From Bugula neritina (lineage: Eukaryota > Bryozoa > Gymnolaemata > Cheilostomatida > Bugulidae), in the NCBI GenBank assembly GCA_964035545.1, contig OZ037768.1, positions 10,806,741-10,870,740 on the forward strand: a stretch of DNA of 64,000 nt, in the 5' to 3' direction. How positions within the stretch are numbered: position 1 is the stretch's first letter; each line of letters starts with the position of its first letter. The position numbers and the translations under genes were made by a program. Positions 1-16,400 of this stretch are shown here, piece by piece. Below the pieces are notes generated by a model that worked only from the letters and a program-made list of their open reading frames with translations, searched no databases and was not told where the DNA came from.

Positions 1-1317
1 CATATTGGCTACAGTCTTACAACCAATAGTCAATAAACTTTGTATTTCCAAATAGTTGGCTGCCTGCAACAAAGATACCAGTTATTATCTAAACATCTCT
101 TTGCATCCATTTACATATCTATATTAGGAACAAATACATTTGCATAGCAATCTTTTGGCAAAATCTTTGTTTTTTACGAAATTATTTGATCTTTAATAAA
201 CCAAGACTCAAAGACTATTACATCTTTTGATATACATGTTACAAAGCACGTAGCCTGCAGTTATTATTGGAATTCATTTCTTAAGAATTTATAGGAATCT
301 GGTAAATAGTAACTAAATTGAAAAAGACGGATACTGTATACCCCAGCTCAAGCTTAACTTTGCAGAGTGGCCCTGACTGCTGAAATATTTCATTTCAGTA
401 ACTCTGTTTCAATAGTTTTCACACTCCTGAACTCACTATAGAAGGTTCTTACCAAGATCAAATCAAAGAGAGTTCCCTGGTCTAGGTCAAGGAACTGCTT
501 GTCCCATGAGCTGATATCATCTGTTGTCCTTGATCTGATGTCACACTCTGAAAACTGGTCATCCTAAAGCAAATGAAGGATTGTTTATAACAACTTTTGC
601 AAGCATGTCATTGGTTGCATTTATACTAACTGAAACTCAGCACTGTTTTCAGGAGAGGTACTATAAAATACAACTTAAGGCTTATAGCCATTTGGTACAG
701 GGTGCTATGTTAGGTTTATACAAACTATTTTGTAGCATATGTAAATATTTAAGCAAAAAGAGAAAAATATAATGTAGTTCATATGATATTGTATAGGAAA
801 ATTGGTTTGAGTGATTATGCTAGAACACAGTGGTGGATAAAGATAGCAAATTAGGCAAAAAACATCTTTTTGTTGTTTACATCTAATTAATATTTACAAC
901 TTAATATGCAATTTAAACTATATTATACAGCAGTAATAATGCTTTCTGGTGCAGATAAAAATGCATTTAAATTTTAGATGTAAAAATATTCTAAATTACA
1001 GAGCTGGATATTTTACGGTTTCAACTTAACTCTTGTTCCACATTGAAAAAAGATACTAAATAAGTGACTAATATAATATATTCAATTATTTACTGAAAGT
1101 AAGATCTGATTTCACTCACCTTGTGATAAGTGCACCATTGAATGACTTTATCTAAAGTAGCAGCATCTACATTAGGCAAGATTAAAGGATCATCATCTCC
1201 GTCATCACCCTCTCCAAGAAGTTCAAACATGTTCTTTAGAAACATAGACTGCTTGAGTATCTCCACATCAACCTCAAACACTTTCCCATCTAAACTCTGT
1301 AACTTTATATTTGACAT
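1..1317 (-). CDS. SKP1: SKP1 paralogue A (5' three exons, runs off left edge)
   Basis: SKP1-like adaptor of SCF ubiquitin ligases: it bridges cullin-1 to F-box proteins. Three exons are visible on the minus strand: 1317-1120 (66 codons), 563-453 (37 codons) and 63-1 (21 codons, cut by the window edge). All junctions are GT-AG and phase 0. The first exon begins [12 protein letters not shown] and ends IQWCTYHK, the BTB/POZ part that contacts cullin. The second contains [19 protein letters not shown], and the third begins [11 protein letters not shown] and ends TVANM, both family hallmarks. The last exon, which would show whether the normal WCEEK end is kept, lies outside the window. Its closest relative here is copy C at 30.5 kb, sharing the [10 protein letters not shown] start of exon 2. 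Whether the gene is expressed or intact cannot be seen. Confidence 0.9.
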
Positions 1318-3596
1318 CTCTTATAACTTAAGTAGAAAAACTAAAACTTTGAAATAATCGTTTTACCCACTGCAACTTTTGGCTGAATAAAAGCAAGTAA
1401 AATATTAAATTCAAAGCTCAGCGCAATCTCTGGCTGTTTAGCTTTTAGTATTTATTGCATTCAAATAGCTGGGTAAATACATAAACTAATCTTGCACTAT
1501 TCTGCACTGCAGGCGCTTGATTATAGCAAAACATCAAAAATATTTAAATTTTGAGGTTACAAATTAGTACAATCAGATCTAGCGAAGCTGTCTTATATTC
1601 ATAATATAATAATATATTCATAAAAACTCTTGAAAAATGGTTGGTTTGAAAACCTGGCTGCGAAATAATGATATTTACAGCTTCTTGCATTCATTCTTTG
1701 GAAACTTGGGAAAAGTTGCAACTCCAGTACAGAAAATTGATTGGTAGTGTATAAATAAGTTGAGATATTTTTAGACCTGATGGCATGACTACATTTAGAA
1801 AGCATTTCAGAATTGATGCTCTGGTCAGGTTAAATGTTAAATTACTTGATCGTCAGCACCTCCATGAGAAACTTAAAAAGCAAACTCAAATTTTCAGAGA
1901 ATTTAAAAACATAACAGCATCATTGCTCTGGAAATGCCCCTAGAGGGACTTGTGAAAAGCCTCTATTCATCCTAGTATAAATGCCAATTGCAATCTCTTA
2001 GTGGAATTGCCAATTGTAATCTTTCCTAGTAGGATCTCTAATTCTTCTGGTAAATATGCAGTATCATCATAGGAGAGATGGCAATTTTAATCTCCCCTAG
2101 AAGAGATTCGGATTGGAAACGTAACTAGGAGAATAGCCAATTTACTAATAGAAGATGTAAAATCAATTTGCTCACCTACCACAACAGCTTATTGGTTTTT
2201 GAATGTTTATGCTATATATGTTCATGTACTTTGAAATTATTCCCTGGTTTTAGTAGTGCCAGTCTGGTGTAAACACTATAAAATCCTGCGCTGGAGAAGA
2301 TTTACAGCTTTACTCTATTAATGAAACTGACTAAAAAAAAGAAAACCTAGTTGCATTGCAACTATTATGATACTATTATGATATAAACATTCTGTATTAA
2401 AAGTAGAAAACATAAAATAGCACATTTAATAAGATACAAAATGTAACCATTTTTATGTGAAGTCATTTTGCTAGAGCCATTGAGAAGTAAGTAGGTCATA
2501 CTAAAATTAAGTCCTCACTGATGACATGCTACACGCTAATTAGCTAGATATATATTATACTTATATAACAGTAATATTTTAAATAAATTTAAATTCTTTG
2601 TCTATCTAAACAGTGGCCAATTGTCTGCAATCTTGTTTGTCAAGACAACATAAGCTGCATATATATACATGTTGATATTACAGTGCTACTCTAAGTAATG
2701 GAATCTTTATTCCTAATAAGTATTTAGTAGCAACAGTCAAGCCTCTTTGGTTAAATATTGAAGAAATCATACCTGAAAGTAAAGAAATAGACAAAGTAAG
2801 GAAACATTTATCAGTAGTTTGACACTTAATATTAAAGCTGATACTTTCTGAAGTGGATCTGAAGACTAACAAGAGTGGAAGTTAAAACTAATATAAAAGT
2901 GTTTCCTGAGTTCCATTTTATCTGGTAGTTAGTAATATTTTGAATAGAGCAAGCATGTGTTTTATTAGTAAAAGTATACAATACTAATAGAATAATTGTT
3001 AAACAACTGATTTCAATTTCTCTGGTAAACTTAATATAAATTTGTTGAAATGTGATTTACTTATGTCTTGTACCAAAGCAACGCGATGATTGAAGAATGT
3101 TTCAAAACACCATGAACAGTGAAGTTTTGCTATATAACACTGATTCCCTTACACCTGTATCTTATTTAGTCATTATACATCATAGTAGAAAACAGAGTGA
3201 TGACTAAGCTAGATAATATATCATGTAATAATACGTGTTGAAAATATCTTTTCACAAGGTTTATTATATTATCATGCAAATATGCATCATAGATGTAGTT
3301 ATAACTACTTTTTTTAATTGCAACCAAAAACAACTTAAGAAGAAATTAATATATAACCACAACTTCTTACTGCATTTAAATCTAGACATTTTAGTATTCT
3401 ATTATTACAATTATTTGAATAATAAGTTGTTGAAACAGCAAAACCAAATATTCAAAAAATGTTGAATAATGAGTGATGACATAATGAGTGACACAATGAT
3501 GCCTTAATTGCGCGTTTACTGAGTTAACAAAGTTAAGGTTTATTGCTGCAACTATATGTAAACAATTTATGATTTTTCATTCAACTGTTTATTATA
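1318..3596. other. Intergenic between SKP1-A and X1, head to head
   Basis: No coding exon is supported here. SKP1-A (minus) and X1 (plus) diverge from this stretch, so it should hold both promoters. Positions 2330-3596 and 1318-1590 match, in inverted form, the stretch between X2 and SKP1-C at 27.75-30.48 kb. The middle part, about 1590-2325, does not match. That part contains several diverged copies of a motif around CCAATTGYAATCT between about 1985 and 2110. Confidence 0.6.
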
Positions 3597-5635
3597 ATGT
3601 CAAATATGTTTTTGCTTCTATTTATCTGTTTGATTAACCTGCTAGTATCCACTCACCTGGCAGTGGAGTTGTATTGGTAAGTTTTATTATTTTATAAATA
3701 TAATAACAAGTTAGATAATTTTCTGTTATTCTTATCATTTGACACTTTTATGCATGTTATGTTTTTGCTTTAAGTTCTTAAAATTTGACTGTAATTCAAC
3801 ACCAAAATGTTTACCTAACTAAGTGGGATAATTATTTGTTACAGCCAATGGGAGGTGATACTGTATAACTTCATTATACTTGGACTAGTCTTTAAAGAGT
3901 ATTCTCCACTGAAACCAAAAGCTCCAGACAGTCAAAGGTAAAATGTTGGTAGTTCAATTATGAAATGGGATGATAAGACTATATACAAATATAATACAGC
4001 TTAATGTAGCATTTTACATGTTTAAATGGTGGTTTGAATTATTGAATGTTTGTTTGGTAACAGCAAGGACAAAAAGGAGAAGGACTTAAAGAAGGCGGAG
4101 TCACTTTCAGCACACACCCCCTTATATTCTTGTGAAAAGACACCTAACAATTTCAAAGCTGTTGTGAAACCAATCAAAACTCAGGTGTATCAAGAACTAG
4201 GATCATGCACAACCAATGAAGTCAAGAACCAAATAAGTGTGATAGATGAGAAATGGCCCTGGAATGAGTGTGGATGTGCAGGTGCCTGCTGGCATGGAAG
4301 GTCCACTGCTAACATACCAGCTTCTCTTCCTTCACATACCACAGAGGAGTTAGAACCAGAAAAAACAGTGCGTCCCACCAGAAACCCGGCTCCTTTATCG
4401 AATCAACCCTCAAAGCCAATAATGCTAGAAGACTTCCTGAAAAAGTTTGAAGGGAGTGGAGCACGCCCAAAATTGCACAAACTTCACCTTCGTCAGGATA
4501 TTATCATGCGTAAGTTAAATTAGCTACCTACCTACTCCTTTCGATTTTATTACCTTATTGCGGACTTGAAAAATTTCTGGTGTCGCTTTAAATGCCATCT
4601 TTAGTATAAGTTTCTACATGGAATCATTTTTAACGCGATGTTACAGCAAAAACTGATACGGAACTCTACAAGATAGTGAAGTCCACTAAAAATTTCAGAA
4701 ACGAGATAGAACAAGCCACTCCCACTCAACTCAAACCAGCAAAGGAAGAAATGCGAGACACACGTGTTTCAGGGAAGAAAGTGGAAGTAAACTCATTACC
4801 ACTTGCCACTAAAAATCTCAAGGATTGCAATGGTACAATATATTTTCCTTTTGTTTTTGTTTTATCCCCACAAGTTTATATAAATGTAATTGCCGCTACT
4901 GACTAACATTGCAAATTTGATATGAGAAAACAATTTTTTTCCATTATAAACAAGAAACTATAAGTTGATGGGTTATAAGAAATGATAAATTAGTCTTCAA
5001 CTAACAATTTTAAGTTGCAACACATTTGATATATTATTTTGCAACAGAACTTGTACTGGCCGGTGGAGACTTACCCAACTCTCCTCTCAACAGTGTCAGA
5101 CAAGCAGTCAGGGAGAGACAACTACAAAAGTCTGTTGAATTACCTAATGAAGGACATAATGGTCAGTTTATTTGATTCAGTTATTAAGGTTTTATTATTA
5201 AAATGTTACTTTCTGATAAATAGAGTGAATTATTCGAACTTAATGAGTAAGAATTTGGGTGTAAAGATGGATATTTTCAATTAATACTCCAAGGTTAACA
5301 ATAAAGCTCAAGCTGATTTGTAATCTATAAATTAGTCTCTGTCAAATTGCTATTAAGAAATATCGAGATGAAGTTGTACTTAGACAAGATTTAAAATAAC
5401 TTCTATAACATTGTCAGAGTTTTCCATGTAGCTCAATATCATTTACCCATAACATTATGAAGCCGCCATTATGAAAAAAAACCGATAAAAAAATTAGTGG
5501 AAATATAATTATTATATGTCAAAAGAGATGCTATAATTTGTAGAGTTTGAATCAGTTCAAGAACCGGTCACACCCCGGAGCCGAAGAAATCGATTTTTAA
5601 AGTTTTTCTGTTGCTGTGTTCAGAGCAATGAATAA
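3597..5635 (+). CDS. X1: unrecognised membrane-associated protein, 6 exons
   Basis: Complete model of 336 residues: exons 3597-3676, 3845-3937, 4064-4509, 4647-4832, 5048-5161 and 5544-5635, with phases 2,2,1,1,1 matching at every junction. I do not recognise the family. The N-terminus is hydrophobic (MSNMFLLLFICLINLLVS, then WEVILYNFIILGLVF after a short polar gap), so either two membrane helices or a signal plus an anchor. A hydrophilic middle follows, with the motif WPWNECGCAGACWHGR near residue 122, then a conserved block IMLEDFLKKFEG, a Lys/Thr-rich part and a basic end RRNRFLKFFCCCVQSNE. The terminal cysteine trio beside basic and aromatic residues resembles S-palmitoylation sites (inference). 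Two further copies, X2 and X3, keep the frame and the same intron positions, which is strong evidence for a real gene. It lies between two minus-strand SKP1 genes. Confidence 0.8.
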
Positions 5636-6898
5636 GGTTAGGGCTCAAATTTATTAAAAGATTTTAAGAAATTTCAGTTTGTTCTTATCTATAATCTGTT
5701 ATATGTCATATATGACTCTTACAATAGCTTTCATTGCAACATTCTCTCTGTTATTCTTGTTTGCCTTTTCATTTCATCCTTAACTTGTTCCCATTATTTT
5801 ATATTTCTGTTTATTATCTAGGTATTCTACACAAACCATTCCATACTACAGCTAATACTATCTGATGTGTAGATGAGCTGCTCAGTCAACAGATGCTCAC
5901 ACCACACCCTCTAGAAACTTCTCTATGGCATTTTAATAGAATCCTCTTTGTCTCTTTTTTCTATTCTAGTCTTAGGCTGCTCAGAGACCAAATCATGCAA
6001 ATATGCATGCTGTGTTATATACTTTATTGAAGTTTATCTAGCCTAGCTGTTTTAGTTGCTTGAAATCTCTTAGTGAAACTTAAATTATTTATCTTTTTCT
6101 TTTCTGAATTATTTATCTTCAGTTAATATAGGTATACTAACAAATTAATAACTATATTTACAGCGTATAATATGAATTAATTTGAATTATTAAAAACAAT
6201 TCCTTGAAATAACTGACATCTCTACCTTGTGACTTTGTTAGTTTAAAAAACATATTAATAAATAAAATATTATATTGAATTTATCCAACTGGCACATATT
6301 CATTTATACATTGAATCTGCTATACAAATTGTTACCTGCATGTATATTTGAACACCAAATCACTACTCACAAATGATCCCTAAACATTGATTACACAAAC
6401 ATTTAATACTTTTATTTAAACTTTACTGTAAGTAGAAAAATGTGAAGGGTTTAGATTATTCTATTGAACAATTACTTGGCACTGAAACCAAAATTCCACT
6501 TTACACATAGGCTACTATTATAATTTATACCCTAAAACTTTTCTGATAAAATCTATAAAACCTGTTTTCAACAATACCACATTTATATGCATATTAATAC
6601 GAGTCTTACATATTTTTATCACTTTTTATTTAAAATAATAAACATTTATTAGTCACTTGAAAATTTATATGCTACTTCATACAACAAGCTTTGCTCTATT
6701 ATAATACAATACTTAAAATCCATTAATGAGATTATTTAACAGAAAAGTTCAACTCAAAGTATCCTTTTTATCAAGCAAATAAAATGTCAGCTAACTATTG
6801 ATAATAAATAGCGAACTGGGTAACAGTATTACATAAGTGTCCACAACTGATAGTTGGTAGTGATGTGTCCTTTCTATTCCTGAAGAAGCAAGAGCTCT
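5636..6898. other. Intergenic between X1 and SKP1-B, tail to tail
   Basis: AT-rich, no supported exon. Both flanking genes end here. Much of it reappears inverted downstream of SKP1-D (35.8-36.13 and 37.3-37.9 kb) and next to X2 (25.0-25.75 kb), so it belongs to the duplicated unit. Confidence 0.6.
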
Positions 6899-9508
<2,610 letters not shown>

Positions 9509-11269
9509 CTTTTATAACTGAAACAAAAAATAAAATTCTTAAAAATTAGACAAATAGTAAAATACTACAGTTAGAGAGAGTCTTGATCCGGTCCCAGACT
9601 AAACGAAACACTCATACTAAATTTTCACAATTTGTTATACTTGTAGTACAAGTAAAATGTCACTAGTGGCTGCATATAAGGCTTAGTAAAAAGGTGTTGG
9701 CCTCAATGAATATTTTATAAGTAGTTGTCTTAATTTGCACTACATAGAAACTAAAACGTAATTATAAAATTCAAAACTTGCATTATATTATCACTGGAAT
9801 TAGGCTGATATAATTATTACTACTTGTTTAATATTATTATAATCAATAAATCAATAACACAAAATAATTTAATGTATAGTTATAGCTTGTATTTGAAATG
9901 CTTAGTTCTAGTTTTATTATTTGAAACAAATTTAAATTTAAATATTTACACGTAAATATTAAACAATCTTCATGAGTTATATTGATTCACATTATATGAA
10001 AGTCAATACGTATTTTAATTTTAAATTATCTATTGGATTTGTGGTTTGAATTTAATACTACTTTAAGAATTAGCATTTAGTTAAGCTCTCAGGTTAAATT
10101 ATTTATCTATATAGATATTTTCAATCTTTTACACTTTTAATTTGCAGTACAAGTCGTGTAACCCGGTACTTTTCCTTACAGCTAAGTCTTAGTTACATTA
10201 CTGCATGATAGACATGAATAAAAATTGTATTAAAATCTATTTTAAGCAAATAAACAAGAATATATGCATTAAACTCCATCACCATGCAGTGACAAACGGA
10301 ATAAAAACTGTGACTAAAATAGCGATGCTCTAACAAGAAGCAATTCTGTAATAATATCTAAACTTTAGTGTGTTGAACAACCAGAAAATTGTACAAAGCG
10401 CATGCTGTGGCGACCAAAGCAAACATTAGATGAATAATAAAATTAAAGGCATTACATGAACCAATCTTGAAAAAAAATTGCCACCCTTAAAAGAAGTCAC
10501 AGAGATAAAAAGTTTGTCAAACAATTAATTTTCGGAGACAGATGAGATGAACGAGGCCAAAGCTGAAAAACATGGTTTTTAGGTGGCATAGAAGAAGTTG
10601 ATTAATAAAAAAAAATAGCACCTGTACTGCAGCAAACCAATTCTGGTTTAGAGACTTAAAAAGGCTGAAATAAAACTTTAAGTTAATAAACTTGAAGTTA
10701 ATCAAACTTATGAATAAATGAAACCACCACAATTCATTAAACCTCACGTAGGAGCTATTTCATTCACATTTAACTAATTGATGTCTATTTTTTGAGGCTG
10801 AATGTACAGCTTCCCTTTTATCAATTTTTAATTTATATTGTTTATTCATTATATCCATATTATCACTATTTTTAATGTTTATTGCCAATAATGATCTAAA
10901 TAAAACTCATTGATCATGCTATGAGCAATACTAATTGGTATTTCAAAACTGCAGGTACTGGTACTGGTAGAAAGGCAAAGCTAAAACTTAAACTCAAACT
11001 GAATGTTCAATAAAACACAAAATGAAGTCAAATTGAGGATAAAGGATAGTTGGCTGTAAGACTAAGTGTAGTGTAAGCACAGTAAATATAATAGCAATAC
11101 TGTGAGTGTGTTACTGTTGGTTACATCTACTCCTAGAACTACTACTATTCTTGGCAGCAGTAGATCTAGTAGAACATTATGAATAATTTTAACTACAACA
11201 ATTACCATTACTCTATGTGTAAGAGTATAGGTTCACAATAAAACAGACTTGAAGTATTATTATTATTAC

Positions 11270-12600
11270 ATTTACTTTTAGTGATTTGCTAATAATAATA
11301 CGTAATAGTCAATAGTATTACTACTAGAGTTAAGAGAACTAATAGTAATACTGTGTCTAATGGCAATAGTAATGCTAAGTCTAATAGGCTAATACTTACA
11401 CTAACGAAACACTAATGATTACTACTTATACTAATAGTAATATTAATAGCAAATATAATAGCAAATGTAATACTAATAGTAATACTTATAATTTAAATCT
11501 AAAACTAAAAGCTACCTACACCTAGTGTAGCAGTTTTGTTAGGTCTGCTAGTAACCGCAAGCTTATCAGAGTAGGTTTAGGAATTCAACTGACGTTTTGT
11601 GAGTGTAGTTATTAGTATTTTATTCCAACTTATAACACTTTTGCTCACAAAGCTACACCGTGAAATCTAAATAAAATACACACAATATAAAGCTAAATAA
11701 AGTACAAGAATATAAGAACTGTAAGGAAATAACACACATAAAAATTATTAAAGTAAGCAAAATATTACTGCATAATAATTCATTAAAAATAATGTCAGCT
11801 ATAAACCACTTCATATAATATAAGCTAAATGTATCGATATTACAGCATTAAGACAATAAATGATAGAAAAATTAATAGCAGACAAACCTTTAGCACTTCT
11901 CTGATAACTTGATAATACAGCTTCTGCTCTTAGGTTTCAATAGATAGTAATATATATCTTGTTTAATGTAAAATTATAAGTAGTATAACTTGCTCTTTGG
12001 CTCTACTAATTGAAACTGATCAGGATAACCAATGCTTTCCAACAGCAGCAGAATAATACACAAACAACAAATAAACAAAATGATGTGTTCCAGTTCCCAT
12101 TGGTCACCCAAATTGCACCACCAGCCCCAAGTAATTCCAAATAAGGGAACAGAAATATTCTGGCAGATTTGTTGTCTTAGGCTTTTGCAATACACTTGAT
12201 TCATTGATTGTGGCTTTTGCTGCGCAGTTGTAGGAATTTATTGTTTTGTTTAGGGGCTATTAATATGCTATGATGATGGACTATGACACACGCACACACA
12301 CAGTGTGCATGTAAACATGCTGCCAGCTACTGCTACACCTAGAACTAGAAGTCTTAGTAAAACAATAACAGTAACACTAACAGTCAAGTGAAACCAAAAG
12401 TTAAACTTTAAGCCATTACTAATACTAATAGTAATACTAGTAATGACTAATGCTAATACTAATACTAATAGTAATACTAATAGCAAATTTAATATAAATA
12501 GTAATACTAAGTTTATTTAATAGATTATTCTATTACTCTATTAGCATTAGTAATGGTAATTTCATTAATAACAATACTAATAGTATTTATTATCCAGTCG
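11270..12600. repeat. Degenerate (TAATAG/TAATAC)n simple-repeat field
   Basis: Repeated words such as ACTAATAGTAATACTAAT occur in clusters at about 11270-11480 and 12410-12600. Weaker clusters follow at 12900-13090 and 13600-13700, and at 14060-14100 inside CRTC intron 1. They read as a decayed trinucleotide (ATT/AGT) array interrupted by unique sequence, not as coding DNA. Confidence 0.7.
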
Positions 12601-13193
12601 TGCTAAATAAAATAAAAATATTAGATAATGATATTCATATTGACTTTGAGTTTGACTAAGATATAAAATTAAATGTTTATCATAAACAACAACCTTGTGA
12701 CTTTAGTTTATCACTTTTACTGTAGTATTATGTTACACAGACTAAATCACTAAATTGAAACTAAAATAGAAATCAGAAATGTAATCAGTAATCACTAAAA
12801 AAATTTGAGTAAATTTTAAACTAAAACTAAAAGTAAAAGTAAATCTGATCATAATCATAATGATAATCATATTTATAATGAATAATTATAAATCTAATCA
12901 CTATCAGAGTATCACAATCAGTATCAGTATCAGAATTGGGATTACTATTAATATTAGTATTAGTATTACTAAGTATTGTATTAAATTGATAATTATTTAG
13001 GTTGAGCACCGGTGACTATCACTATTGCAATTATAAGGCGTGCGTATTACTATCACTATTACTAGTAGTATTAGCATTGTGATTAGGCTATGCCATTTTT
13101 AAGTGAAGTGTTGTGAAGTGAGTTGTTTGATGCTACGAGAGTAAAACCAAGTCTCGGACAGTCCAAAAGAATAGTCGTATTTTGTTCACAATA

Positions 13194-13317
13194 TTACGTC
13201 AAGTAGCCGCACACTATATAGTTTGTTAGTTATGAATCCCCACAATACCCAACTTAGCATTATATATAGTATAGCATTATATCGCCACATCGTGACACAG
13301 ATAGATCACGTGAGACA
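13194..13317. promoter_or_regulatory. CRE-like octamer and E-box upstream of CRTC
   Basis: TTACGTCA at 13194-13201 reads TGACGTAA on the other strand, one base from the consensus cAMP response element. A CACGTG E-box lies near 13310. Both are within about 220 bases of the CRTC start codon. Binding is inferred from motif only. Confidence 0.35.
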
Positions 13318-13409
13318 CCCAGCGAAGCAATTTCCAAAACATCAACTTATCATTTGTGTGAAGTGCAAGTGAAGTTAGGTATGCGAAATAGTTCTTTCAA
13401 AAAAATGTG

Positions 13410-16400
13410 ATGGCTGCAAATCCTAGAAAATTTAGCGAAAAGATAGCGCTTATGCGTGCAAAAGAAGCTGAGGCAGATGCAGCTTTTCATCAAATTTTAA
13501 ATGAAGTCTCAGGAATTACAAAAACTTCCGACACGGTAAATTACATAAAATTAAAACTAAATAATAGTAAAACGTGGTTTTAAATCTATCGCATAGTGAT
13601 AATGACAATCTTATGACCCAGAGTCAGACTTGTACTTAGTCATTAATATTACAGTTACTATTAGTAATGCTATTGATATTACATTTAGTTTGGGCTAATA
13701 GTAATACTGACCGAGTGACAGTGCAATGCCTGGTAATCTTGAACTTAAAGAATGAGATCTAGGACTAGTCGTAAAAGTAAAACTAAAACAACTTGGTCTA
13801 CTTCTGTCTTTACCTACACTAACAGTAGCACTAATTCTAAGTTTTACACTTGCTTGTAAGTTACAGCCTACCCCTGTGTCAGAGTTGCCGTCGATGGCTA
13901 ATTGCTCACCCAATCACTTTCTCTTAATCATTATTTTGTAAGTAAACTTTCACTTCGAATAAATGCAGCATAACCATGCGGGCATATAATAATTTTAGAA
14001 CAATTATCAAAGAATAGTTACTCAATTACATTAACAATTACCATAGTTATAAAATCAAGTCATTAGTCATTATTGATTACTATTAGTATTAGTATTAACT
14101 TAGTGAATTAGCTTTTTACTTGCCTTCTGTAAACATGTATTTGATAAGTATTTATTTTTACTTTTTCATTCTCAAATAACTTCAATATTTTAAGGCTAAA
14201 TTAGTGTTTTATTTTTATTTTTCTCATTCACTGTTAGGTTTATAACTGATTCTGTGCTTATTGTTGATAACAATGCAAATTGTTAAACCTGAATTTGGAG
14301 TCATGATTTAAATATTTCGAACTCACAATAAAAAGTTAACGACTCAGTCTTGCAGTTTGAGTTTTAATTCAGTCAAGAATTTAATATGATTATTTGACCC
14401 ATCAACATCTCTTCGATAATGTTGCCACTTATAATTATATTTTATCAACAAAAATATAGTTTTAATTGATTGTAAAACCAAAAGAATTATAGTTTTATGA
14501 TTACCATTGTACTTGTAAATCATAAAGTTGAATAGTTTTATAAGTATAAAGCACAAAAGTGATAGTAACTCCACTTTAGGGATTATTTGAACAACTGTAT
14601 CTGTGATGTGTCTCTTTACCATGGTACTGCCTAGACATCTCCATTTATTTGCAGTAATTAGTTAAATTAGTTATCAAAAATAAACAGCATTCACTTAATT
14701 TTACTTACATTTCATCATAATTTATATTTTTAAATGACTACATGCTAGTGAATTGCTTTTGGAATTGCTCAATGCAACTTGTGAGTAGAATTGCCATTTG
14801 TATTTTTACTTTCCTGCATTCCTGGAGATATAATTGTAGATTTTATTAAGAGAAGGCCAAACTGAAGTCTTGCAACTTCATATGCAAGGTTATGCAAGTT
14901 AAATATAGTGCCAACCAGTTTTTATGTGATTATTTTAAAAAAGTTAAAAATGAAACAAGTATCTTTGTGGAACTCCTTGTAACTTTCACTTGCCAGGCCA
15001 ATTTTTTATCCGTAAAATATGCGATTAAGACTGTCTGTAGGCATGCTCTGTCATTTTGCCTATTGAGTGGACATGGCGATGGTGTATTTTTATCAACTAA
15101 CTATATTTACAAATAATATTTTAATTTATTTGTTTTCTCGCGACAATATAGATCAGTGATTTGTATGATTTGAATTCTTTTTGATAATTATATACTTTAA
15201 AATTTTAAATTTCAAAGCAAAGTTTCAGCTTTCATTAGTATAATTTCAATTTGTCAAGACTCATGTTTGAAAAATAAATTATCAAACCGGAGTTTTTCAG
15301 ACAAATAACTTTGTTGTTGCAGGAAGAAAACTTTAGTTCAACAGTATCGTGGTCATCATCTAGGTTAAAGCAGTTGGTATGCTGATTGTTGTCTGTATCA
15401 AAGTGATTGAAAATCTTGTTGTAGAATATACTTGTAGTTTTGTGTTCCGACTCTTGACTAACTGACTAGCTCTAGTCAGTTTAGAATATGATAGTATCCA
15501 GCACACCCTGCAGCTAAAAATGTTGTGATTCGTTTTAATCCGGAGTCGGTATTTATTGCATTCCCATTCGTAGTAAATGTGGATGTTAGATACTCAACCT
15601 CAACACTAGTTTATGATTAATGGTAACAAAGTTGAAATCATGTTAAACTGAATAATATGAAGTTGCTGAATTAAAGATATGCTTTATTTAATTTAGCAAA
15701 TACCACCATATGCTGGATTAAAAAATCTCATTCCTCATGGCAGCGCTCCGTATGCCCCATTTAAAACTGGGTCATTACCAAACATCAACCACTCCCTACA
15801 GCAGCAAATTCAACAGCAAAATGTGCAAAGACGTCAATGCTCACCCAGTCAACAGATGCTGTCACATGGTTCGGTGCCTGCTCCAGGTGCTGCCATAGAC
15901 CTCAAGGTAATGCTTATGGTCTTCAGATGCTTGTGTGTACTTCCTTTTTCAGTAGTTGCTACCAACTTGTTCAGTTCGAACAAGTTCTTCAGAGTTTGAT
16001 CATATTCAAAACAATAGTGTAAACCCTTCTTAGAATGGGAATCAACAGGATATTTATATGTTACCTCTTGTTTTATGCTTCTCTTTAGTAAGTAAAGACA
16101 ATTATTTTCTGAACTGTTTTAATTATTGGCTAAATTATTGTATTATTGGTTAAAGAGGGTGTAACCAACATTAAATTATACGGAACTGGTTTTAGAGTGC
16201 AATACATGATCTCAACTCACTACACGCTGGCGATGCTAATAGAAGGAGATTTATGCCTCCTCAGTACGGCCCAGGTCCCAACTCTCCTGGTCTCAGACCT
16301 CAAAGAAATCGTACCAGTGACCACGTCACTTATTCCCCTTACCTCACCCCTCCCCCTCTCAGTGGACCGGAGTGGAAGAAGTAAGTTGTGTTTCCAGTAA

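Larger units (their letters stand above)
9509..13409. other. Long AT-rich intergenic stretch between SKP1-B and CRTC
   Basis: No exon with supporting homology or splice structure was found. It is divergently flanked: SKP1-B starts at its left edge and CRTC at its right. It contains many short runs built from CTAATAGTAATACT-like words (see the repeat entries). The last 250 bases before CRTC are less repetitive and include a CRE-like octamer and an E-box. Confidence 0.55.

Noticed and set aside
16226-16380. Shorter CRTC exon 4 starting at the AATAG near 16230
   Set aside because: Wrong phase after exon 3; the acceptor at 16195 keeps the frame and adds DLNSLHAGDANRRRF.
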